64,000 nt of DNA from Bryopsis sp. KO-2023. Lineage: Eukaryota; Chlorophyta; Ulvophyceae; Bryopsidales; Bryopsidaceae. The translations under genes were made by a program, and so were the position numbers. The stretch spans positions 4,092,001 through 4,156,000 of the forward strand of contig BSYQ01000002.1 in the NCBI GenBank assembly GCA_030272585.1, written 5' to 3'. Below the pieces are notes generated by a model, which was given only the letters and a program-made list of their open reading frames with translations, was not told the DNA's origin and did no database searches. Shown here piece after piece: positions 55,820 to 64,000 of this stretch (within the stretch, counting starts at the first letter, position 1; each line of letters begins with the position of its first letter).

Positions 55820-57225
55820 GTTTTTTAATTTGTTTATGCGATCGTGATGTTGAAAGCAAAACAAAACTCGCTTGGATGATGCATGCCTTGGCTACAGCAA
55901 AACCTCACAAAATGCGTCCACTCTATTTATGTCGATATTTTGATGTGACATCCATAACACCCGCATTGGATTTTCTTCTGGTACGTCGTGAAACGATAGA
56001 TAGTTTTGTTAGGGGACCTGGGGATTTTCCTCATCAGTTTCCGCGTCAGGTTGGACGTTAGGTATTAGTCAATAGTTTAGTTTATGCAAGGTAGTAGGTA
56101 GTTAATAGATGCGATCATACACAAGCCTTTGAGAGGACTGCAATGAAAAACCTTATTAAGGTTAATGGAGATATGATAGTTTGGCAAGGGGGGAATATAT
56201 CATCTAAAGCGACTCATTCACAAAATGAGGATGGTTTCAGGGTGCGAAGTTGCACAAAAGCATAAGGATTTCTAACACGTATGGTCATAGCAAACACAAG
56301 GTTAAGATTATCCGAGGTTGGGAAATTTAGTTGTTGTGTGGGTCCTAAGGTTGAATAATCGAGAAAATCATGAAGCGCTTTTGGGGAAACCATAAGTAAA
56401 GAAAGTCTAACAGACATAAATTGGTAGTGAAGACGGGCATTTGATGTTTCGGGAAGTTTGAATATCTCGATCAAGTGCTTGAATAAAGCTAAGCTCGGAA
56501 AAAATCAAAATTCAAACTATGTGGATGATTCAACCGTGGATGTTGCACATCTTAATGATTTTTTTCAAAATATCTGTTAGCTTGGCAATAGTATCAAGAT
56601 TCTTTTTCTGTTTTCCGTATGCGCTCGATTAAACCAACGACAAGTCCTAGATGTGTTCAAGATAGAGAGAGGGAACGTGTTGTCCCCAACAAAGACACAC
56701 CTAGCGATATTTCCGCAGTACGAGGTACGAGGCGATTAGGTTAGCAAGAATCGTAAGTGGATTTAAGTGACAGAAACGGCAGTGCATTTCGAAAGCCGAC
56801 TACTGCAAAGAAAGACCGAAAGAGCACGAAGAGTCCCGGACGAAAAGAGAAAAGAGATCACGACCGATACAATGGTTGCGTTTGAAGAGATGGTCAAGAA
56901 GTTTGTGGCGGACGCTACCGCTACGTTAAATCAGGAGATTTGAGAGCTACGGGACTAAGTGGAGGTATTGACAACTGATGCCGAGGTGTGGAGAAACCGA
57001 GCACTTCAAGCAGAAAAACGAGAAATGGGATTGAAAATTGTGTGTCATCCACCCATACGGTGCAAGTAAATTCGGTTTTTTTTATCTCGAGACACATGAG
57101 ATAAATAAGGGGAACATAGGTGGAAAAAGTAACAGCATTGAACAAAGTTCGAAAGGTGGCTGCCAACGATATGCAAGAACTATTTCATAATGGAATTAAA
57201 GTTTTCAATGGTGCTAAGTCCAATT
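55820..57225. pseudogene. Decayed coding DNA upstream of locus copy 2
   Basis: From 56872 a plus-strand frame reads MVAFEEMVKKFVADATAT and continues as a coiled coil through two stop codons (VWRNRALQAEKREMG downstream), a clear dead gene fragment. A frame at 57120-57344 leads into the duplicated locus. Family unknown. Confidence 0.4.
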
Positions 57226-57425
57226 GTTTTGTTACACAGAGCCGGATGAGTCGATATGAATGTGTTCCCCTTAATCGATGCTATTCGAGAGAATTCTTCT
57301 TTTTCGGAAGATCATTTGAACGAAGGATTGGATGGAAGTTATGATCCACTTGTTCAACAAGAATATATAACTTAAATATAACACCAATAGTCCCTGATGT
57401 ATTTCTTTTTTCCAATCTCAGGTAT

Positions 57426-57584
57426 AGGTTTCTAAAAGGAAAGATAAGTCCAACCACACTCCTGAAATGCGACGAGGATGCAAAAGAAGTGCTCTCACGG
57501 AATAGAGTTACAGCTGCGGCCACAAGTAAAGCAAACGGGGATATGAAAAAGGCACCTAGAGGAGTATTATATCGTGTCGACTAA
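57426..57584 (+). CDS. Conserved C-terminal protein fragment, copy 2
   Basis: Fifty-two codons and TAA, RFLKGKISPTTLLK to GVLYRVD, matching copy 1 at 7457-7615. It is preceded by a pyrimidine-rich acceptor (TTTTTTCCAATCTCAG), which supports a real last exon. Upstream, a frame reading LNEGLDGSYDPLVQQEYI may be the preceding exon. Function unknown. Confidence 0.5.
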   Translation, partial: RFLKGKISPTTLLKCDEDAKEVLSRNRVTAAATSKANGDMKKAPRGVLYRVD

Positions 57585-57851
57585 ACCAAGAGAATCAAAT
57601 CACCCATTGTTTACGAGAACGTGAAATTTAGTAAATGAGATATAACGTAGCATTTTCGAGTTGACGAAACGCCCATAGGATGGCAGGCTCAATTAGAGAG
57701 CCACAAACATGTCTTGCATTCCCCCTCATATCCCCTTACAAGCCGCCAGCCCCCACATCCACCACCTCGCAACATCTGAACTCGACGTTAACTCACACCG
57801 TCGACGGTCGCTCTTGTGGACAAGTGCTTATTACAGCAATAACAGTTGAGG

Positions 57852-57941
57852 ATGGCAGATCCGCGAGTTGTGGAACTGATTGATCAAGTGTGCATGATTA
57901 TTGTTATGGTTATTATCTATGCTTTTTTCACCCACCAGTAA
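57852..57941 (+). CDS. 29-codon membrane-protein frame, copy 2
   Basis: The ATG at 57852 reads MADPRVVELIDQVC, hydrophobic MIIVMVIIYAFF, then FTHQ and TAA. The stop overlaps CCA|GTAAGA, a plausible splice donor, so the true product probably continues in another exon. The single membrane span is conserved between the copies (T/I/F exchanged for M/V/A only). Confidence 0.4.
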   Translation: MADPRVVELIDQVCMIIVMVIIYAFFTHQ

Positions 57942-58233
57942 GAAAACACTTATATTGTCGAGACACAAAGATGTGCTAGACATCTGAATAAAGTGCTGCA
58001 GAAATAATGAAGATCTTCAAAATGTGCACAATTTTTGTTTTGATCAAATCTCTAATAATGTTTAATAATACTATTTATTATTTTTTTTGATATAATTTTT
58101 TAGTCACCATCTGGCAGAATTGTTGTTTCTCCACCCCCTACTGGCACCATGAATGTTAAAAATTGAACTTCTATTCTATTTTACCAGGGGGAGGTCTTTC
58201 GTGGCACTGCCCCAATCAACGATCATGCTAGAG

Positions 58234-58640
58234 CAGTGTTTCCCAAAACTTTTTTTCCGCGACCCAAAGTGAAAGAGTAGACAAATTTTACGACCCAATA
58301 TCATCTCAACTTCAATAGGCCCTACACTATACTAACGAAAAAAACGAATTGTGAAGTGCAAAACGACGCCGAGAACGTCACAATGACACACGGCCTTTTT
58401 CACCACAGGGCGCAAATTGAGTTTAGGGGCTATTGAGATTGAACAAACTAACGCGCAAAACCGCCCACGTGCGGCGACATGTTGGAAAAATTACGTGTTT
58501 TCGAACGAACGCGCAAATGTTCAGTACACCAACGATCACTAGTCATGTGATCCTCAATCGACAATCTGGAGGAACAAGAAATGCTAAGACTTCTCAAAAA
58601 AGAAACACCATGTAACGTATGTAATGCTAGGAGGAGAGTC
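58234..58640. mobile_element. Left end of a hAT-like element
   Basis: CAGTGTTTCCCAAAACTTTT followed by TCCGCGACCCAAAG is typical of hAT termini. Copy 1 of the duplicated locus lacks this sequence at the equivalent position. The right end and target duplication were not found, so the extent given is only approximate. Confidence 0.45.
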
Positions 58641-58826
58641 ATGCCAAAAACAAATCCATAGGACTACGTACCCTATTCAGCCCTCATACTTGCATAACAA
58701 AACATGCAAACAACGTCAGTTCAGTTCCTACAGTTTTTCAGTGATGACCTGTCATGTAAGCGAGCTCTAGCTCTAGCTTAGCACAATACATCCACTGAGC
58801 ACTATAACACTCTACCACGTTGTGGA

Positions 58827-59292
58827 CAGAGATAGGACTTGGGCCAAAATTCTGGTCCGGCTACGGTCCGGTCCGGTTACGGTCGAGTTACGGTTCCGTA
58901 TTACGGCCGTAACTCCGTACCGTAACCGGAGTAATATGTTGTTTTTACGGTACGGAACAGGTACGGTATAGCTACGGTAGCCCCTAAATCATCGTGAAGT
59001 AGTGTGGTTCAGTGCTAAAGCGTTAGGCTGTAGTCTGTAAGGTCGTGGGTTCGAATCCCCCTGGGTTCCTTTGGGTTCTCGGGACCCTGCGGGGGTTACT
59101 ATTTACGGTTTACGGTTGGTACGGTGGTTACGGTCGGTACGGTCCGGTACCGGAGCAGTACGGAGTGGTACGGTGGTCCGGTTCCGAGCACGAAAACCAC
59201 TCCGGTCCGGACCGTAACTACCGTGACCGTAAGTGACCGGAGTGGGGTTACGGTACGGTTTACGGTACCGTAACCGGAAAGTCCTATCTCTG
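58827..59292. mobile_element. 466-bp TIR element with a tRNA-like core (family B, copy 2)
   Basis: It begins CAGAGATAGGACTTGG and ends AAGTCCTATCTCTG, with GTTGTGGA duplicated exactly (58819-58826 and 59293-59300). Same family as 10124-10588 in inverted orientation and within one base of its length. The arms again hold CCGTAACC/GGTTACGG and GGTACGG motifs. No coding capacity. Confidence 0.9.
58998..59069 (+). tRNA. tRNA-like core with GTA anticodon triplet
   Basis: TGGTTCAGTGCTAAAGC (A-box), GGCTGTAGTC (T33 followed by GTA, as in tRNA-Tyr) and GGTCGTGGGTTCGAATCCCC (B-box). It is closely similar to the core of copy 1, which has GCA at the same place. The acceptor stem is not well paired, so function as a tRNA is doubtful. 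Confidence 0.55.
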
Positions 59293-59467
59293 GTTGTGGA
59301 TTTCAAGGTACAAGGTTACCATAGTGCGAAATGCTATAGAAAAATCGTAGCTTAAATAAGGAGGTCGTTTTGAAGCCATATCTATATCGTAGTAAGTTTT
59401 AGGGGGGTTAGGAATAGGGGGAAAGAAACGGTGCTATAGATTTGACGTAGGATATGGTCCATGTCAC

Positions 59468-60069
59468 ATGGACGACAAGATAAACTTCACGCTTACAAAT
59501 GGGACTATGCAACAATCAATCCGGTGTTGCGAACATTTGGTTGCTATGATGAACAGAAATCAGATCGTTCATATTGATGTTGTAATGGTAAAATCCATCC
59601 CAAGCAATAATGATGGAGCAAGCTTAATAATGATTTTTACCAAAATGAGCAAAATGGCGGAAAAAGAGGAATAGTTAGGACTAATGCGAGCAGATAGGTG
59701 CATCTTTTATACCTTTTGCATTGGAGACATATGGCACCAAAGAGAGATATGCTCAAAAGTTTTGTAGAAAACTTTGGGAATTGATGGTACGACCTCAAAC
59801 TAAATAGTGGCATTCATCTAGTGCGAGTCAATATTGAAAAGAACTTGTGCATATCTTGTGCTACAAAAGTACAGCAGGTTCACTTTGTTGTTCCAAAAGA
59901 GGTGGAAACAAAGATGGGAGGCCAGGATCAGAAGATGGGACATCATAGTCTAAAGAGAGCGGGCGTGAATGAGACGAGCTTTTTATCAAGTGTTGAATTT
60001 TCTCATTTTACTAAAAGCATTCAAGAGTGTTTAAGGATTATTTTTGCTGCCCTATTAGAGGCGTTTTGA
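59468..60069 (+). pseudogene. Two unassigned open frames (59468-59674 and 59821-60069)
   Basis: The first reads NGTMQQSIRCCEHLVAMM and is helical. The second includes VQQVHFVVPKEVETKMGG and ends in a hydrophobic helix. Neither shows a family motif. They precede the GC-rich gene but differ from it in composition. Confidence 0.3.
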
Positions 60070-60188
60070 TATTTTAAATATTATTAATCGTACCTTCTGT
60101 TGGAACGACCTTGGCTCTGTGACAATGTGGTGATAAAAATGATGCATATATTGAGGGAAAAGAAACACCACCCTGAGAGTGAACTTTA

Positions 60189-61376
60189 TGCCCAATGATA
60201 ATGACACCCCCGACTTTCACCAAGGCTATAAGAGGAAGATATCAGGCATCAGAGGTATCGCATCACCACGCAAGCAGATGGGCACATTGACCCGACTTGG
60301 CTCATCGTTGGTGCTGCCCCAAGTGCTGCCTTGACTAGTGCGCCCGCTCCCGCAGGTGGGGCCACGTTTGACACTTTTTATGGTGGTGCTCTGCCTGCAT
60401 GCAGCAGGATCCGTATCACAACTAACCCCCCCTGGCCGGCGGCGGTCCTTGCAACAGACGTCACCGCACTGCAGGTAGCCCTTCGTCCACGCGATACTAT
60501 TCTCATGGCCAAGGTTCTCGCTGACGACGATTTCTCCGCTTGGGCCCACTCCCTACACGTCAACTTGGCAGGTCTACGCGTTGTTGTGTGTGTTGCCTGG
60601 ATGCCCGGCGCATTCGACGCTCCTAGGATGGAACTCCTTGCCAATGCACTGGAGGCCAATCATGTAGTCGCAGGTGTGGGAGTCATGGCAGCCATACTGC
60701 AGCTCCACCCTGAATACCTGAAGCACGCAGATATAGGGTTGCTTTACACTGTCGCCGCCTTGAACCAAGACCATGCACAGGTGGTCGCAGCCCAGAAACT
60801 TTGCTTGGCGGCCATCGTTACTGATCCAGGTGCTGGGGAAGTGTTGTGGCGGCCTTTGACGAGACTTTGCCGATCACCTTGGCTGAGTACAAGAGCGCTA
60901 AGTTTGCAGCTGAAGCCACGAGGCGTGTTTTGGGAGTGGTTGTCCCGCCCAACATTGTCATCAGGTTAACTGACGGTGCACAAGCGTTCGCGCAAGCTGA
61001 TGGTGTAGATTATGCCATCGAAGTTGCCCGAGAAGATCTGGAGAATGTCGGTGGTGTTGGCGACGATGCGGTGAACAGGCATCCGTCGGCCGGACCTGGC
61101 ACGGCCTGGGGCAATGAGTTCTGGGTAAACTTCTGCAACATGGCCTGCTCTCATGCGCAGACTGATGCAGGCGCAAACGCCGCGAAGATTGCTCTTGCGA
61201 GCGAGCGATTGGTCATCTACCGTCTCCGTTGCACGACTGATTCTGATGAGTGTGTGGCTAGGCTTGTCGAGCATGCCGTCAACGTCGCCCCAAATGTGAG
61301 AGATGCGCTCTGGACTGCCATGAAGGAGTATACGGTTCCTTACGTCTACAACGTGGCTTCTGTGATTCGTTGTTGA
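60189..61376 (+). pseudogene. GC-rich, frame-disrupted gene of unknown origin
   Basis: The ATG at 60189 opens 48 codons (MPNDNDTPDFHQGYK...) ending at 60335. A second frame, open from 60232, runs to 60969 and its protein-like part lasts to about 60840 (VVVCVAWMPGAFDAPRME, VMAAILQLHPEYLKH). A third frame takes over at about 60846 (AAFDETLPITLAEYK) and continues through WGNEFWVNFCNMACSH and ASERLVIYRLRC to a stop at 61374-61376. GC content and codon use are far above the AT-rich flanks. The helical, alanine-rich character over roughly 390 codons is reminiscent of RNA-virus nucleoproteins or capsids, but I recognise no diagnostic motif. Treat viral origin as a weak hypothesis. Two frame changes mark it as non-functional unless programmed frameshifting is used. 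Confidence 0.5.
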
Positions 61377-64000
61377 AAGAGCGGTCACCACAGCACGGCC
61401 TTCGGGGTCGACGGATTAATTTGCCGCATCGCTGCCGCTATGGGTCGTGAAACTCTTTACCCTTGACGAAGTGTGTTGAACGAGCACTACTTGATACAAA
61501 GTTAGTGAATAAGAATAACGTGCTTTAGGGGCTTAATTATTCTACGAGTAAAAGATGGGGAAGACGAAATTGAATACTATTTTTGAGCCACAAAAAGAGA
61601 TAAGGAAGTTGTGCTTCACTCAATGAGATTCGATACCTTGACACCGGTTATAGGTACTAAAAAAAAACCTTACTGAGCATCGAATGTTGGATTATTGGAA
61701 GAAAAAGACTTAATGGATTACTAGCGTTTTCATCAAGTGTAACCGTGGCTGGAGACGGCTGTAACATCATGAATGGTGATAGAACAAAATGGGATATCGT
61801 ATGAATTGGTAAGACGTAATAACTTAACGTTTATCGTCTAGGATATCGGATCCGTCTTTATTTGTACATTGTGTTGGATAATCTTTTAAACCAACAAGAC
61901 CGTCCATTGCAGCCGTTCCATCTTGGTGGGAAACAAGCCCTTAGCTCAACCTCCTACTCCAAATCTGGCATGAAACGGCCAAACTGCCAACGGTCAAATT
62001 GCCGTGCGGACATAAGTCGGTGGAAATGTTGGTGGTAAAGATGCAAGCGTTCTTAAAACTGAGTTAAGAGCTAGCAGAAGACACTAGAAAGGTGTTCAAT
62101 GCTTCTACGACTCCATTTCACTTCTACCAAATCCTTGGACAAACCGAACAAAACCCACAAAATGACGTTAGCTGCGAGGCGTGATGGGGCGCGGCTTTGT
62201 TCTAATGTACACGCTTCTCCCACAATGACATCTTTCGCGTATAATAATATTCAATTTATAGAATTGCTTGTGGGCGAAAAGTTGAGCTCTATTTTTTTCG
62301 CGAAAACAATATTCTTTATGATTTTGTGAGCGGTTACGTACAAACAATACGGTTAGATCGTGACAAATACGTAAGAATTTGTGACCTTCAAGAAATCCAT
62401 ACACCGATATCGCGATTTTGCACTTCACAATTTTTTATCGTTTTTTAAAGGAGTCTAAAAAATTAAGGCGGGCCAGGAAGCAAACACACACGTAGACCTA
62501 CATACGGAGGAGTAGTACTATGTTTATTTAGGGTTGTACGTTGTGTTCCCGAAAGAACAAACCCGTCCGAATTCGGGAGTGCAGTAGACATCGTCTGTGT
62601 GCTCAAATTGCATGTTGGAAGAAAGCCTGGGTTGATCCAAGAACCTACATTGATCGGAAGGTGGTTGAGTTTTCGGTTACAACTCATAGTATGAACTTCA
62701 TACCCAGAAGGGATTTTGAGGGGCTGCCCGGTTTAAACACTGCCCTTTATGTGAAGTTGCAGAGCTAGCGGTGGAATTTTGGTGCCGACTTTCAAAACTC
62801 ACCACTACACCTACAGTGATAACAGCTACCAAAATAGTGAAGAAGGAAAAAGGTCCGGGCGCTTTTTTTTATTGGAGCCTAGAACGATGATCTGGAGCCT
62901 AACGAATATTCGCAGTTCGGAGTACCATGAAAATAAATGAGTGTTTTTAGTGTTGTAGAAGTCAATTGTTTCTGGAAGAATTTCACTTTAAGGTGAATTG
63001 GATCATCTGGAAGGACTTACAAGTTTTTGAACCCTTGGGGTTGTTTTTAAGGTGAAAAAGAGGAGAATAATCTTAAAGAGCTGGTGAATACTTCATGTAG
63101 TTTTGATTTGTTTTTTGTCACTATTTGGCTTATTTTTTAGTTACTATCGTCTTGGAAGTGTTGGAACTTAATGCTCATTTAGTGGAGAGGAATGTAACAG
63201 TTCTAGAGTCTGAACCTCAAGAGACATTGCCACAAACGACTTCAAGGTTGGATGAACGTTTCCATCATCCAAGGCAACAACTACATCAAAAACGCTGTTG
63301 GTGCTTTTTGTGAAGTTGAAAAGTGATGCTGATATACTCCAAGGATTAGCTCCATTACTAGTACCATCAGGGGCACCATCACAGGCAATCAATGATGATG
63401 TTTATATGGATCCATAACACACCTTTTGTTAATCAAGACCAGGGGGTCACTCAAGTTTTCAGCCACCTCCAAATAGAACGGATGGGATTAATCGCCTTAC
63501 TTAGTTGGCAGGACAGTTGCTCAATCTATAATTGGCGCAAATTCAATTGATCACAATGGATTGGAGGATGGGACCTAGGGCCCAAGATTCTTCCTCTCGT
63601 GGTGGTCGAACATAAAAGTTGCGACAAAGTGTGTTTTCAATTTGAATAGCTTGCTGGTCGTCTTCTGAGAAGACTCTTCTCCTCCACTGTATTGCGTGAT
63701 GAGAGCGTTACTAGACCATGGATGCTGGGACGAACCCTCGTACGTAGGGGACTAGCTATCCTTTAAAAGGGCTCCCTTTTTCTCTCAAAATCAAGCGACT
63801 AGCGAACGAAGAAACTCTATAATACCGTATGAAAAGGGCTCGAGAAGCCGTAAAAGGAAGCTCGAGAAGGATAAAGGAAGTAGCGGAAGAGGTCGAGGTA
63901 ACCGTTTTTCTTCGAGAGCGCCAACGGTTGACCACTCTTTATCAACAGATAAAGAAGAGAAGATCTAATACAATACACGATATCCGGATCGATTTTGTAA
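61377..64000. other. AT-rich decayed DNA
   Basis: Short frames such as 62541-62768 and 63125-63313 (the latter after TTATTTTTTAG, a possible acceptor, reading VTIVLEVLELNAHLVERN) have no recognised motif. No RNA gene or complete element seen up to the window end. Confidence 0.35.

Larger units (their letters stand above)
57226..58232 (+). repeat. Duplicated locus, copy 2
   Basis: Co-linear with 7318-8226. It retains a 76-bp segment absent from copy 1, ending in TTCTTTTTTCCAATCTCAG, a good splice acceptor, and it keeps a possible donor after the membrane-protein frame. So it looks closer to the original gene. A hAT-like end begins directly after it. Confidence 0.85.

Noticed and set aside
58234-58800. 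Complete hAT element next to locus copy 2
   Set aside because: No inverted partner of CAGTGTTTCCC and no copy of TGCTAGAG was found downstream; only the left end is supported.

Overview
The window is repeat-rich nuclear DNA from a eukaryote. The evidence is genes split by short GT-AG introns (about 50-260 bp, one of 980 bp), a class II nuclear-type tRNA-Leu, a Ty3/Gypsy-type Gag, a PIF/Harbinger transposase, and hAT-like and CACTA-like elements, with no bacterial gene organisation. It most resembles a protist, algal or similar genome full of transposons. I cannot assign a lineage from the sequence, and most proteins here are not ones I recognise.

Layout. 1-3.4 kb: a tRNA-Ser-like fragment, then a decayed reverse-transcriptase gene (minus strand) split by a 966-bp element (2272-3237) with exact 8-bp target-site duplications and two head-to-head tRNA-like units inside a large palindrome. 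3.4-17.6 kb: an AT-rich block bounded by long inverted termini and TAA on both sides, with a PIF/Harbinger transposase near its left end and decayed ORFs; a second kind of tRNA-bearing element (10124-10588) sits inside it. 19.0-22.0 kb: a run of partly overlapping ORFs ending in a retroviral-type Gag with a zinc knuckle, followed by two similar exons of equal splice phase. 22.1-29.3 kb: a complete LTR element (identical 205-bp LTRs, 5-bp target duplication, primer-binding site) with no gag or pol reading frame. 29.3-34.9 kb: AT-rich and decayed, with one GC-rich patch and a 23-C run. 34.9-37.4 kb: homopolymer-rich DNA. 39.0-42.5 kb: a hAT-like MITE, a tRNA-Leu and a CACTA-like element holding two gene exons.

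42.7-48.8 kb is the one region that looks like ordinary host DNA: five small intron-containing genes, all on the minus strand, whose splice sites and phases fit. 48.9-58.8 kb returns to decayed AT-rich DNA with several inverted-repeat elements and a roughly 1-kb second copy of the 7.3-8.2 kb locus. 58.8-59.3 kb holds a second copy of the tRNA-bearing element, and 60.2-61.4 kb a GC-rich, frame-disrupted gene of unknown, foreign-looking origin.

The most unusual content is two families of short, apparently non-autonomous DNA elements. Each has terminal inverted repeats, arms packed with a short motif in both orientations, 8-bp target duplications and a tRNA-like core. The two copies of one family carry different anticodon triplets.
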